DNA of 64,000 nucleotides from the NCBI GenBank assembly GCA_007258455.2, contig VDFB02358134.1, forward strand, positions 215,125,565 through 215,189,564, given 5' to 3'. Under the pieces are notes generated by a model, which ran no database searches, had not been told where the DNA came from, and was given only the letters and a program-made list of their open reading frames with translations. Position 1 is the first letter of the stretch. Each line of letters opens with the position of its first letter. Positions 21,505 to 33,479 of the stretch are shown here, piece after piece. Source of the DNA: Sequoia sempervirens (lineage: Eukaryota; Streptophyta; Pinopsida; Cupressales; Cupressaceae). Both the position numbers and the translations under genes were made by a program.

Positions 21505-23265
21505 GTTGTACTTGATCCCAATTACACTAGGGAGTTCTGACATTCCACCTTTCGTCTTTGAGAGTAGTTCACTAGCACTGAGAAGCACCAGTTGTGGCAC
21601 TTAGGACTGTATCACGTGACATACATGCATGTTATTAGGGCAAACAGAGGGTTGTTGAATACATTTTCCGAGAGGTGGCACTCAGAGACATGCTCGTTCC
21701 ACCTCCCAACAAGAGAGGCCATAGTGACACTAGAGGATGTGCATCGGATTTTGAGGTTTCCGATCTAAGAAGAGCAGGTGAGGTATGACCCTGGGTGAGG
21801 ATATCAAGCCATCTAGGATTACTTTGTGTATGAGGACATCAAAGATCTTTGCATAGAGAGCTATGAGATTAGGTGGGAGTGTCTTGCAGAGAGGTATGAA
21901 TGATGGGACCACATTCTATGTACAATTATCACCAGGGTAGTCATTCCAAACCATTGAGTACATTGGTTTCTAGTTGGTTGGGATGAGATGTTGGTTGGGA
22001 TGCTATGGGATTGTAAAGTCTATGCTTGGAGGCCCTGTCTACTATCCATGCTCTATTTCCAGTTACATGAGATTATGTATTGGAAGGGTTAGTCTATGAG
22101 CTATGGTGTGACCTTACTGATGGTGTGGGACTAGGAGCACATTGTTGTGTTTTGTCCTCTATTCGACAGGTAGTTAGGAGCCAATATATTGTATGTGTAC
22201 CTGTATAAAGGAGTCGTGATGTAGACTCATGTTGGAGATACTGGTTATTAGAGGCACGAGATAGATGTATTGGTCAGCTTTATATGGAGGCCATATAGGG
22301 ACTGTGCACAGCAGCTAGGTGAGGATAAACATTTGTTGAGGTGTAGACAGGCTAGATATTTGATTGGATAGATATTCCAGTCTCAGCACATTATTGAGTG
22401 ATATCTACCAGAGAGGGTCATGAGACAATTTAGATAGGTAAAGGATATTCCTCGAGGTACAACAGAGTTTGTACGCTCCTTGCACGAGGTACAACCATGG
22501 GGTCTGGTGATTCCAATGGTTATAGTAGAGTAAGACAGATGCAGTACAGCTAGTGCAGTGGGATTGGATGGGTGGGGTGGTAGATCTCGGCACTACCATA
22601 GAGTATGATACATGGTGGTCCAGTCATAGGCCAGATCCATACATGGATCCAAATTAGCTAGTGCTAGTAGAGCATTGAGGTAGGGGCCCACAAGGTTGGA
22701 GAGGAGGCCGGAGAGGACAAAGAGGAGGATGGGGAGATGGAGGGAGGGGAGATGGAGGGAGAGGGGATGATGGTGAAGATAGACATGAAGGGAGAGGAGG
22801 AGGAAGGAGGAGGATAGGGAGACAATAGGGGAGACCACTATCCCCAATCTAAGAGGAGGGCAAGGAGGAGGGCGAGGAGGAGCACCATGAGGAGATATTC
22901 ACTCTCAAGGTGGGACACCAGGATGTTGAGATGGAAGAGGTGGTTGGGGAGGAGGAGAGACAAGAGGTTGAGGATATGGGGGAAGTAGAGTGGGTCCTCT
23001 GAGAGAGGATTTTCATGGGGGTTGATGTGGAGGTTGGGCTTGAGGAGGTTCCTATCAGAGGTGGGGATGGAGATGGATCAACCAATCAACAAATAGCTGA
23101 GCTACAGGCCAGGATTTAGGAACTAGAGGTCAAGGTAGGGGCCCTACAGTCAGAGAGAGATCTGTAAGTGATTAAAAATCAGCAAGAAGATCAGTGGTTA
23201 TTAGACTTTGTAGTCACCTACAATGGATTGACCGAAAATTTGGCATGAAAGCTAGTGAGGTCTAG
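21505..23265 (+). pseudogene. PMD gene of element A, antisense to the element
   Basis: Read on +, the domain shows LIPITLGSSDIPPFVFESSS, then after a frame change HQLWHLGLYHVTYMHVIRAN, ERWHSETCSFHLPTREAIVT, LEDVHRILRFPI (about 21650-21765), HEIDVLVSFIWRPYRDCAQQ (near 22257) and SLHEVQPWGLVIPM (near 22477). An acidic Glu/Gly-rich tract (22680-23070) leads into a heptad-like segment (IAELQARI, ELEVKVGALQSERDL) near 23095-23165. There are well over a dozen stops. The N gap cuts the 3' end. Confidence 0.75.
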
Positions 23266-23365
23266 NNNNNNNNNNNNNNNNNNNNNNNNNNNNNNNNNNN
23301 NNNNNNNNNNNNNNNNNNNNNNNNNNNNNNNNNNNNNNNNNNNNNNNNNNNNNNNNNNNNNNNNN
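23266..23365. other. Assembly gap (100 N)
   Basis: A run of exactly 100 N, the usual marker for a gap of unknown size. Order and distance across it should not be trusted. Confidence 0.95.
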
Positions 23366-23645
23366 AGAGGGAGAGGGGGCAAGAGGGTGATAATTGAGAG
23401 AGAGAGGGAGGGAGGGAGGGAGTGGGAGAGAGATATAGGGTAAAGAGTTAAGCGTAGAGGGTAGAGGGTTCAAGGGTTAAGGGTTTATGGTTTAGGGTTA
23501 AGGGTAGATGAGAGGGGGATAGAGGGAATGAGTGAGAGAGAGAGATGAGAGAGAGAATTAGGAGGGAAGGGAGGAGAGGGAAAGAGAGGAGAATTAGAGA
23601 GGAGAGAATTAGGAGGAATAATTTGAGAGAGAGAGAGGGAAAGAG
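23366..23645. repeat. GA-rich low-complexity tract
   Basis: Runs of GAGAGGGAG with short GGTTAAGGG/GGGTTTA words. The open frames here are artefacts of composition. The tract borders the gap and may have caused it. Confidence 0.7.
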
Positions 23646-24916
23646 ATAATATTTAAATATTTTATATGTTAGTAATATTAATTAGTTATATAATATTTTT
23701 ATATATTAGTAATATATATACATTAACTAAAATATAGAAATAATATTTAAATATTATACATAATAATATAATATATTGTATATTAAATTATAAACTATAT
23801 TGTATATTCTAAACTAGATATATTAAAATAAACTATAAAATATTTATTGCATTTTCTAAATCATATATTATAAAGTATAAAACATTTTTTAAAATCATAT
23901 ATAAACCAAATCGGATATCGGATTCAAAATGGATATCCGATTTGAAACAGATATCCGATATTTCTGAAAAATAATTTATTTCCTAGGGATTAGCCTCGGG
24001 CTTGCTTTGGTATTTGGCTTGGGCATGCCAATCCTAAGAATTCAACGCAAAAAACGTGTTTGACAACTCACCTTGTTTTTCTAGACTTCATCCATGTGGC
24101 TGAGGACTTTATTTTTAGCCAAAATTGATGAAACGAAAAGGTTTTGTAGAGGAGACTCTCAGCTTTCCACCAATATAAATTATTCTTTACTTTGAATTTA
24201 ATAAATAATAATTATTCATTTTCTATTAGAATTACAACTAAAGTCCTGATTGATAGGCTGATTGAAAATATCTATAACTTTTAAGCGGTATCATATTTTT
24301 TGAATCCAAAATATGTCACATTCTATGCTTTATACTATAGGATTAAAAAAATGAATTTCATGAAGTTTCACCAAGTTAGGTTTGGACATCTGAGTTTTAT
24401 ATTTTTTAAAAGTTGTAATAAAAACTCATAATTAATTATTTACTTGGAAAAAATACAAAAAATATGCATCACATCTGGATATGAGCCCTCTACTTATATC
24501 TAAAATCTTATAAAAACATATTATCATTTTATTGTGGTTAGGGTGGTCAGACAGACACCTACTTCTTATTTTTTCCCTAAAATTTAAGTACTACTGCATT
24601 GAAATTTCAAATTTTCACCAAATAGACTTTAAAAATAAAAAATAAAAAAATTAGTAGTTTAGAAACTACATTCAATTTTCCACAGATTCTATTCTTACAT
24701 ATTTTTGAAATAATATAGATAACTTATTCAAATTTTTATGTCAAGTTGCCTAACTCTGATTTTTCTAAATTTTCGTTGCCACTTAAGGGCCTATTTTTTC
24801 CATGATGATCCTACACATACCCTAAATGGTTAGACCGAAGGATGATTCAGGATGAAATGATGTTAGTAGTTGGGATTAGATGCACAATGTCAATTGGTAC
24901 ATTTTGCGTGTCTACA
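23646..24916 (-). other. AT-rich non-coding sequence, possible LTR on the minus strand
   Basis: No coding sequence is seen. An inverted repeat lies at 23908-23943. The right edge reads TGTAGACACGC on - (24916 downward), like the LTR starts of G2, A and B, and the RT of G2 begins immediately to its right. The simplest reading is an LTR element inserted into G2, with TAATC (24917-24921) as target copy; the other edge is not visible. Confidence 0.35.
23908..23943. repeat. Inverted repeat with ATATCCGAT core
   Basis: AAATCGGATAT (23908-23918) and ATATCCGATTT (23933-23943) form a perfect 11 bp stem; a further ATATCCGATATTT follows at 23951. Confidence 0.55.
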
Positions 24917-25930
24917 TAATCAAATCAAGATAGCAACTAAAGACCAACCTAAAACAACTTTCACATTCCTTTGGGAACTTATTGCTAGAATGTAATGCCC
25001 TTCAGACTCAAAAAAACTGGAGCAACCTATCAGCCTGTCATGACCACTATTTTTCATGACCTTATACACACTCTTATGGAGGATTGTGTCGATGACCTTA
25101 TCGCTAAATCGCTGACAAGGGTTGATCATTTACAAGTCTTAGATAAGATATTTCAAAGGCTAGAAGAGTATAAAGTGAGACTAAATCCCAAGAAATGTGT
25201 GTTTGGTGTGAAATGAGGAAAGCTGCTAGGGTATATCATTTCTAGAAGGGGCATTTAAGTGGACCTAGCCAAAGTGAAATCTATCATAGGCATGCCTCCA
25301 CCAGCTAATCTTAGTCAGCTAAGGACACTACAAGGGAGATTGCAATCCATCAGAAGATTCATAGTGCAGTTAGCAAATAAGATACACCCCTTTCAACATT
25401 TACTTAGAAAAGGAACACCCTTTGTATGGATAGGTAAATGCCAGGAAGCTTTTCACCTGATTAAGGATTACCTCCTCACACCACTAGTCTTAATGCCACC
25501 TGTTGAGGGACGACAACTAATTCTCTATATTTTAGCAACCCACTCATCACTAGGAGCATTGCTTGCATAGAATGACGATGAAGGTCATGAAAGGGTAGTA
25601 TACTATATCAGTCAGACTTTGGTAGGTTATGAGCTTAATTATAGTACCATTGAATGTGCCTATCTTGCGGTAGTATTTGCTACTAAAAAACTAAGGCACT
25701 ATATGCTAAACCACCAAAAAATGTTGGTTGTGAAGATAGATCCTTTAAAATATCTCCTAAGCAAAGCAACATTAATAGGGCGATTGGCTAAATGGGTTAT
25801 GATACTTAGTGAGTATGATATCTAGTACGTAGAGAGAAAGGCTATTAAGGGACAAGTCATTGCTGATCAGTTAGCTGATGCACCGATATGAGCATATCAC
25901 CCTTTAGTTGTAAATTTTCCTCATGAGTTT
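24917..25930 (+). pseudogene. G2 RT (C-terminal part) and first RNase H
   Basis: Coding starts with NQIKIATKDQPKTTFTF, equivalent to the middle of the G1 palm. After one frame change near 24990 it continues GATYQPVMTTIFHDL to CVDDLIAKS, the catalytic pair with Cys in place of the usual Tyr. Thumb and connection read LEEYKVRLNPKKCVFGVK and LRTLQGRLQSIRRFIVQLA. The first RNase H again lacks its Asp (LILYILATHSSLGALLA), as in G1. Stops fall near 25214, 25256, 25568, 25825 and 25889. Confidence 0.88.
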
Positions 25931-26119
25931 ATATTCACCATTGACACAGGCACGACATGGAAACTATACTTTGGCGGGTCCCATACGAACCATGGCTCAG
26001 GGGTTGGTATCCTATTTATCACACCACAGGGTGATTCTGTCCCTAAGTCATTTAGGATTGCATTTCCATGTACCAACAACATAGCAGAATACGAGGCTCT
26101 TGTGACATGATTACACATG
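25931..26119 (+). pseudogene. G2 second RNase H, part before T1
   Basis: It reads LYFGGSHTNHGSGVGILF then NNIAEYEALVT. The first catalytic Asp of the FDGS motif is Gly here. A stop follows at about 26107, and the frame is then interrupted by T1 after TTACACATG. It continues at 27113. Confidence 0.85.
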
Positions 26120-27112
26120 GGGTGATCCCATAATAGTGGTTTACAATTTTTGGCCAAACTGGACACTGAAATTATTATTTTTAACTAAATCTTCACATTC
26201 AGGCACCTATAACAACTAAACTATGAAGAATTTGAAGATGGTGCAAACTAGAGTCTCATCAAATTTTGTTTATAGATTCTAAAAATATTTTTTTCAAAAT
26301 TTTTGGAATCAAATTGCACTTCATTTTCCATCTCCCACGAAAATTGATTTTTTTTAGAAAACAACATTTTAAAAAAGTGACGCACACCATATAACGCATA
26401 ACTTTTTTCCATGAAGGATAAAATTCTAATTCTTTCAAATTTAGATTTTTAACTCTGATATCTAGTGCTTCCACTTGGTTAGTTAGTTTTTTATTGAATA
26501 TTTTTTCCTTAATCAACTTTCAAAGTCAAACAAATTACAATTCAGACACAGCGCGACTGTATAACGCGTAACTTTTTTTGTACATGTCAAAATTTAATTT
26601 AATTTTTTTTGTTGGATCAAGGACTTCAATATCTGGTGCACTCATATTTTTCATTTTTTTTTTTGATAATATTCTATTTTTCCACATGTGAAGAACAAAG
26701 AAATTCATTTTCGATGAAAAACCTATGTTTAATAAAACTTAAAAAACAAATACATAACAAAACCAAAACATATTAAAATTATATTCATTGGATAGCTTGT
26801 TATGAGGAATACCATAATCATTTGAAATAAATTTTAAATGAATTCATTTGATCCCCCAAAAGCTAAATCAAAAGTGATTTTTTATCAGCATTTTGATAGG
26901 TTTAAAGGAGACGCATTTATAGGTATGGTTTAAAACTAGCAAGGTTCTATCCAAGGGGGTTTGATCTAAGGTGATTTGATCAAACCCTCTTCAATTGGAA
27001 TCCTTAAAATAGAAATTTTTAAGGCTTAAATCATTATATTTTCTAAAAATATGTGATTTCAGCTAAAATTCGTTCCTCTCAGGAATTGTAAACCACTATT
27101 ATGACAACACCC
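26120..27112. mobile_element. T1: 993 bp inverted-repeat DNA transposon in G2
   Basis: The ends are inverted: GGGTGATCCCATAATAGTGG at the left and the reverse of it at the right (CCACTATTATGACAACACCC), with about 30 bp of terminal homology including GGTTTACAATT. The target copy CATG flanks both sides (26116-26119 and 27113-27116). Removing T1 and one copy restores the reading of the second RNase H, which confirms the limits. There is no transposase: the open frames are short and without motifs. T2 (45945-46938) is the same element at almost the same length. The superfamily is unclear; a 4 bp duplication is my best reading but 3 bp is possible because of the G-run at the tip. Confidence 0.88.
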
Positions 27113-28706
27113 CATGTCAGTCAAATGAAAGATCAAGAACCTACAGGTTTATGGTGATTCACAACTGGTAATCCAACAGGTTAATGATGAATATGAGACT
27201 AAAGATGAAAAGTTGGCGCCATATAAACACATAGCAGATAGTTTCAAAGAATATTTTGACAAGGTAGACTTTCATCAAATACCTTGTGTTCTAAACAAGG
27301 CAGCAGACGCCATGGAAACTATTGCTTCACTCTTGGACATACCTAGCAACGTGCCTAAATTTGAGTTTTTGGTAGAACAGCTTTTGATCCCTACTTATGA
27401 CATCCCAGATTTGGAGATGGTGTGTGAGATTGTTGGTCCCAATTCCCCATGGTATAAAGACATCTATGACTACCTCCATACTGAAATCATACCCCCTGAC
27501 CTTTCCAACAACCAACATAGGATATTTATTTGTAAGGAAGCCAAGTATTCCATCATCGGAGATACACTTTATAAACGTGCCCTAGATAATACCTTATTGA
27601 GATGTCTCGATATTGAAGAAGAATAAGCAACCCTGTGTGGGGTACATGAGGGTATATGTGGATCCCATTCTAGCAGTCCTACCTTAGCTAAGAAGATTAT
27701 GAGACTAGGTTACTATTGTCCTACCATGGAAAAGGACTCATATATCTTTGTCAAAAAATGTCGTCAATGTCAGATACATGAAGATTTGATACATGCACCA
27801 GCACAAGAGTTCCTTCCAATAACATCACCATGGCCCTTTTCCCAATGGGGACTCGATCTCATAGGTAGGATACACCCTACATCCTCTAATGGTCATAAGT
27901 TCATTATCACTGCAACTAAATACTTTACGAAGTGGATTGAAGCTATTCTTATGACCTTTATCACCTGCACACAAATCTCTAAGTTTATCTTGAACTATAT
28001 CATTTGTCATTATGGTATCCCTCAATCCATAATCACAGATAATGGTCATCCATTCAAGAACCAAGAAGTTCGTCATCTCTATGAAGAGTTCCATATCCAA
28101 CACCATTTTTCCACCTCATATTACCCACAAGGTAATAGCCAAGCTGAGGCATCTAATAAAACAATCATCAAAATCCTCAAAAAGACTGTCAATGATGTTG
28201 GTTGTGATTGGCATTTATAGCTTAATCTAGCCTTATGGGATTACCACACAAGCATCCGTACTCTCACTGGTGTCACACCATATTCCCTAGTACTTGGTTC
28301 TGAGGCCATCTTACCTATTGAGGTCAAGATTCCTTCCCTAAGGGTATCCTTGAAAGGGAACATTGATGATGAAGAGTACCGAGTTTCAAGACTACATGAG
28401 CTAGAGTTCCTAGATGAATGAAGACAAAAGGAATTAGATCATCTCCAAGAATATCAAAATCATCTTCATCACAACTACAATAGGAAAGTCTTGAATATAA
28501 ATTTTGACATTGGTGACTTGGTTTTAATGGAGAATCCAAAGAATCAAGTAGAAAGAGAGAAACCAGGAAAGTTTGAACCAAATTGGTTAGGACCTTACAT
28601 TGTCACAGAAGCCTTCGGATCAAGAGCATATCAACTCTCTACTCCTGAAGGGGAACCATTGTCATCATCTATCAATAGTCTTCATCTGAAGAAGTTCTAC
28701 ACATAG
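27113..28706 (+). pseudogene. G2 end of second RNase H, and integrase
   Basis: The RNase H resumes with LQVYGDSQLVIQQVND (Asp of GDSQ kept). Integrase begins after SLLDIPSNVPKFEFLVEQLL. The HHCC domain is at about 27645-27780 (HEGICGSHSS ... CRQCQ). The core has WGLDLIGRIHP (Asp, about 27849), IITDNGHPF (Asp, about 28034) and QGNSQAEASNK (Glu, about 28144), so the D,D,E triad is intact in sequence. The C-terminus reads FDIGDLVLMENP and SINSLHLKKFYT, with no chromodomain. Stops occur at about 27624, 28218 and 28419. Confidence 0.9.
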
Positions 28707-30916
28707 CTTTTGAGAACCTTGTCTTAATTATCAAAAATACAAAAAAATAATCATTACCTAGGTGAAAACCTGGAAATCAGGCATCTTGGTAACATCAAAA
28801 AAATAAAAAAATCCAGAAAATAGTAAAGAGAAATAAGTCGTCCAATAGTGAAAACCACTTCGGTCGCACTTTGGATAAGTACCATGGTGAAAACCTGGAA
28901 AACATGCACCATGTGTAGTTAACTCTGCTCCTTTGTCTACCATCATTCCAATATGACTTCCTTGTACATATCACTTATCACCCATCCATTCCCTGTCATA
29001 CCGTTCATAATAAAAGGTTGTCCTGTCCATAACTTGGGATGATTGACATCAAGCGCACCTCATATCCCCCTTCCATCTTATTCATAATAAATTGATCTTC
29101 TACCTGACTAGGGGCAAGCACTTGAATTACGTCATATTAGTTCTTACATTGGCTATTCTAAAGACGTAAAACATCAAAAAATCTAAAAACATCTAAAAAC
29201 TTCAAAAAGACAAAAAAATCAAAACATGTAAAAAATCTAGAAATAGAGTCAGAGTTAGTCGCACTTGTCAGCCTTTATCATTTTTCAAACTATGTTTCCT
29301 TTGCGACTGGACGTAGGCATGACCATATGCTGATGGGCCCCTAAGGCATTAGGTCAGTCCTTTTAGGTTTTTCTGTATAAAATCATGACTTAATCCATAT
29401 GTCTATATGACAAGGTCATTGGTCATGTCGAACTATGAGGTCTCTGCATGTATAATGTCTAGAAAGGACATCAATTAATGAGCCCCCAAGGTTGCACTAG
29501 GTTAGTCTATTAGGGTTCGTCACATTCACTACCACACACGTCAGATATCTTCATACAATTCAAGCTTTTCATAGTCAGTCTTGTTAGTCAAAGTCTAGTC
29601 GAACTACGAGATCTCTGTGTATAATGTAGGCAAGGCCATCAATCAATGAGCCCCTGAGGCCACACTAGGTCAGTCCTTTAGGGTTCATCATCACACACAA
29701 CCAATTGTCACCACATCGTATCAAGTCATGCATCAACAAGATGAACAAGTCAACAATCTCATCAAGTCAAATCAAAAAAATTTCCAAAATAGATCAACTT
29801 ATGTCTGCTACAGGATGTGTCCTTCCTAAAAATAAACATAATCAAAACAATCAACCTATGTCTTATTCAAGATGAGTCCTTCCTGGATATAGATATCAAC
29901 AATCAAACCTATGTATTATATAGGATGAGTCCTTCCTAGATACAGACATTGTCAAACAAATCAACATGGCCTTACACAGGTTATCACATCAATGGCAACA
30001 GACTCAATGTCTTATATGATACGTGTCTTTCTAAAACCAGGCTTTTTTCATGCCTTATATAGATAGTCATAACATCGAAACTAGACTCAACGTCTTATAG
30101 GGTATGTGTCCTTGAAACCAGGTCTTATCAATCAAACATCTTATCAAACAAAACAATCAAACAAACACATCAAGTTTTGGAAAATATTTTATTAGCTTTT
30201 TGAATTTGTGGCTTATTTATCTTATCATTTCATTTGAATTTATGATTGGAATCAAGTATTACTAGCTTTCTCAAGGATGTCCCGTGAAGGATTTAGAGAA
30301 GCAACGATGTATCAGAATTCCATTTTTTTTACTGTTGTTTGTTGACTTTCTTTTAACTTTAGATTTTGAGTCATGTTACTAGTTTCCTCAAGGATGTCCC
30401 ATGAAGGATTTAGAGGAGCGATGACATCTCATGACCTGTCTTTTATTTTTTTGATGTTTGTGGTTTGTCTTGACAAAAAGACTAGGGAAATTGTGCCCTT
30501 AGTATGAGTCACAACAATCCTTGTCTGCGACTATCTGTTGTTAGCAGGTGGATGACCTTGCACACCTTGATCTATGTCATATCATGGTGTTTGTCTTCAT
30601 TTGTATTAGTTACCGCCCAATGATGATTAAATGCAAAGCCTTTTGTGGTTCAACGAAACATTGAAGATTGCTAATACTAAAAACTATGTCTTTTACTCTT
30701 CATCTTTTTTGCACTAACATTTCTTCTTTCAACACCATCGAACTTCTAGCCATCAAATTGACTAATCGAGACTATTTCCAAATTTCTTTATGGAATTTTT
30801 CAAAAATTTGTCAATTTTCCTGAGGGGGCATACCTTCACCTATTCTACATTGGGGCATGACTAGGGCATGTTTTTGATCAATTTTTTTTGACACAACGCC
30901 GAAATGACATTGTATC
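28707..30916 (+). other. G2 3' untranslated part
   Basis: No coding sequence. It shares landmarks with G1 12311-14370: GTGAAAACCTGG after integrase, A-rich AAAACATC strings, repeated GAACTATGAGGTCT and GCACTAGGTTAGTC words (29340-29690), the AGGATG(T/A)GTCCTTCCT array (29812-30110) and the AGGATTTAGAG(A/G) repeat (30270-30435). Unlike G1 it then passes within about 300 bp to the LTR, with no PMD gene. Confidence 0.65.
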
Positions 30917-30930
30917 AAAGAGGGGCAAAA
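30917..30930 (+). other. G2 polypurine tract
   Basis: AAAGAGGGGCAAAA directly before the LTR, identical to the G1 tract. Confidence 0.85.
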
Positions 30931-32200
30931 TGTAGACACTAAAATTTGGTCTAAACCTGTGACTTCAATTTCTTCATAATTCGTATTTTCATGGTCATGA
31001 TTAAATAATGTTAATTATTTAATTACTTTCTAAAGTATTTTCTCATTTATTAGTTAAATAACTTTTAATTATTTAATTGATTCATTTTTAACATTTATTC
31101 ATCTATTAATTAAATAACTTTAATTATTTAATTAATTCACATTATAGATTTATTCTATCCTGATTAATTAAATAAACGTTCTTTATTTAATTACATCATT
31201 AATTAACTTTATCCTCCTCAAATTAAATAAATTCTTATTTAATTTTCCCTTATCATATTTTCAACTATAATTAAATAAATACTTTAATTATTTCATTATT
31301 CATTTAACCTTTTCTTTACTCAATTAAATAAATCTTATCTATTTAATTAATCCTTAAATGTCGAATGTTGAATTAAATAATCATTTAATTCATAAAAATC
31401 TATTTTGCACATATTCTTATATATTTAGATAATTGTTTAAGTTATCTAAGTATTCATTCCCACTTCACTTGAGATCTATTTAAATCAGCCAGTCATCTCT
31501 TGATTTAATATCTGGTTGTTTTTAACAAAGAGACTCTCTATCTTAATCGATCAATTATCTTGTTTTAATTCTTCTACATGCACACATTTATTAATTAAAT
31601 AACTTTATTTAATTAATTCAATTCATGTGTGCATTCGAAATAGACCGTTTCCTCCATGCTAGTCCTCATCTTTGTATGTAATCTTTATTCTTCCAATTTT
31701 TGAATACTTTCAACTAGAGATTAAATCATTATTTAATCTTGATCTCTATCTTCTAGGTTTTATCACTCACATCAGTATTAACAGTTATCTCAATGCATGT
31801 CGAATATTTTAATCTGAATCATTCATCTATCTTTCAATCTCAGTTTTTCATTCAAATAATCAATTTTCTATAAATTGACCCGACCTTCATCATTTCAACT
31901 CCTAAAATCTTATAACTTTTGGAAGCACTTCTTAATCTTCGATATTTTGCTATAATCACATACACCAAGGCTATACTTGCATATATACTGAAAATATGAG
32001 GGAAATAATACCATCATGGCAAAATGGAGAAGGATAATTGAGGTCATTCATGGAAGGATGTAGATACTAGGTGAGATCATTCCGTGTTTATGTTTTTATG
32101 CTTTCTTTGTGCTTTGTTGTTTAGCTTTAGATTACATTAGAGGTTTGATTTCTTATTTGTTTGCTTTAATATTTTATATTTTCATGATGTTACATCTACA
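30931..32200 (+). repeat. G2 3' LTR
   Basis: 1270 bp, from TGTAGACACTAAAATTTGG to GATGTTACATCTACA; the tips TGTAGA and TCTACA are exact inverted copies. The first half is packed with ATTAAATAA words and palindromes; a TATA box (TATAAAT) lies at 31869-31875. The next bases, ATAGG (32201-32205), should be the target copy; its partner is not in the window. Confidence 0.8.
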
Positions 32201-33016
32201 ATAGGTGAACTTGGTTCCTCTCATCAAGAAAAAATTCAACCATTCTATGTTAACAAGGTAATAAATACTCCTATCAATCTAGAGGAGACATATGGAAAAG
32301 GATTCACGATTTTAAGAAAACAAGGATGTGATACAACAAGTGAAAATGAAATTCATCAACTCTTAGAGAAAATACCAACTGAAGATACCAAAGGGTTAGG
32401 ATATCAAGATCCTCCTCTTGACATAAGTGTTCTCCTTCCAAAAGAACAACCAATGCCTCGTAACGATGATAGGATTATCTTGGATCCTCCTCTTGACATA
32501 AGTGTTCTCCTTCCTAAAGAGCAACCAATGCCTCATAACGGTCATAAAGAAGACAAGGTCATTTTAGGTCCTCTTGCTCTATATCAACCTAGGGAAGCTG
32601 GTGAATCTCGCAAGCAGTGAAGGCCTTACAAACTCAAGAAATTACAATTCCCTTATCCAGCAACTACAAATAAAAGACATTTATAGATAATTTTACACAA
32701 AGGACTGATTACATTACCGCCCATGCCAGAAATTCAATTTCCAAATCCTAAGAACAAAAGTACATCTCATTGCAGATATCATAGAATTTTTGGGCATAGT
32801 ACTGATGAGTGTTGTGCTTTAAAACAAATCTTTAAAAAGTTTGATATCATAGAGATAGTCCCTTAAAGCATGTCCCTCTGCTCCTTGCCATGTAATGGTT
32901 GTAGAATCTTAACATTCTCACTATTACATGTTTTATATTCATTACAAATAATTTCAAAATACAAGGAGCTCATTTTCATCACCTATCTTGGCTCATCCTT
33001 GTCCTACACTTAGTGG
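32201..33016 (+). pseudogene. G4: gag-like fragment into which G2 inserted
   Basis: The open stretch from 32206 to about 32620 includes a G-patch-like start (ETYGKGFTILRKQG). A 75 bp tandem duplication follows (units at 32408 and 32483), each encoding DPPLDISVLLPKEQPMP. After a stop it continues with FPYPATTNKRHL and a CCHC-like knuckle (HCRYHRIFGHSTDECCALKQ, about 32771-32830), which is a retrotransposon gag signature. It stops near 32865. A purine-rich TTAGTGGGGGCA just before 33017 resembles the polypurine tract of G3. No RT or integrase is seen, so it may be another gag-only element. Its left part is not visible. Confidence 0.6.
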
Positions 33017-33479
33017 GGGCATGGGTTAGTTAGCCTTGTCCTAGTTTTGGTACAGTCTCTTGTCCCTTTGGCTAGTTGGTTGCCTTCCATTTATACCAAG
33101 TCAGATTGGGATGCAGACGACCGACTCTAGGTTGACTCGCATGTGCGAGCAAGATCATAGAGATTGTCTCATTAGATAGGATTACTTGCATCTTACCTTG
33201 ATAGAAGGAGAAAATAGGATTGGATGGAGGAGTTAGAAGACTATAGGATAAAGTACTATTTTTTAACTAGTATGCAGTCAATAATTATGAATGTATTATA
33301 CATATTTAAGTACTATGATAATGTATCTAAACATATAATGATATTACGCTTGAGGAATGAAAGGAATTTATGAAATTAAATTATGGAGTGAAAAAATTGA
33401 TCATAGTTTTATAGTATATTTTTAAATGCTTCCAACTCATGCACGTGACATTAGTTACTTTTGTCCATATTTTATATTT
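33017..33479 (+). other. Possible LTR fragment of G4, otherwise nothing recognised
   Basis: TGGGTTAGTTAGCC follows the purine tract and could be an LTR start. I find no second copy in the window and no clear end. No coding sequence. Confidence 0.3.

Larger units (their letters stand above)
19637..23265 (-). mobile_element. A: Tat-type LTR element on the minus strand, 3' part only, with antisense PMD gene
   Basis: The block matches B (57475-61050) almost end to end. On - it reads: PMD gene in reverse (23265-21505), array, polypurine tract (20540-20526) and 3' LTR (20525-19637). LTR start (TGTAGACACTAAAA) and polypurine tract are close to those of G1 and G2, so these are related families. No gag, RT or integrase is visible, since the right side runs into the N gap at 23266; gag-pol may lie in unassembled sequence. 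Confidence 0.75.
24917..32200 (+). mobile_element. G2: Tat-type LTR retrotransposon, cut off within RT
   Basis: G2 is a close relative of G1. It begins abruptly inside the RT palm and runs through RNase H, second RNase H (split by T1), integrase, 2.2 kb of 3' untranslated sequence, polypurine tract and 3' LTR. It is better preserved than G1 in integrase. It lacks the roughly 3.8 kb antisense PMD module that G1 has between the untranslated region and the LTR. The left half is missing, probably beyond the N gap. Confidence 0.85.

Noticed and set aside
23252..23473. Frames running across the N gap
   Set aside because: They exist only because N codons are not stops.
26259..26516. Minus-strand 85-codon frame in T1
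   Set aside because: AT-rich, no transposase motif, and not maintained in T2.
32100..32205. Possible GT-AG intron joining the G2 LTR to the G4 frame (GTGAG near 32078, ATAG at 32204)
   Set aside because: The same bases are explained by the LTR end TCTACA and target copy ATAGG; a splice pair by chance is likely.
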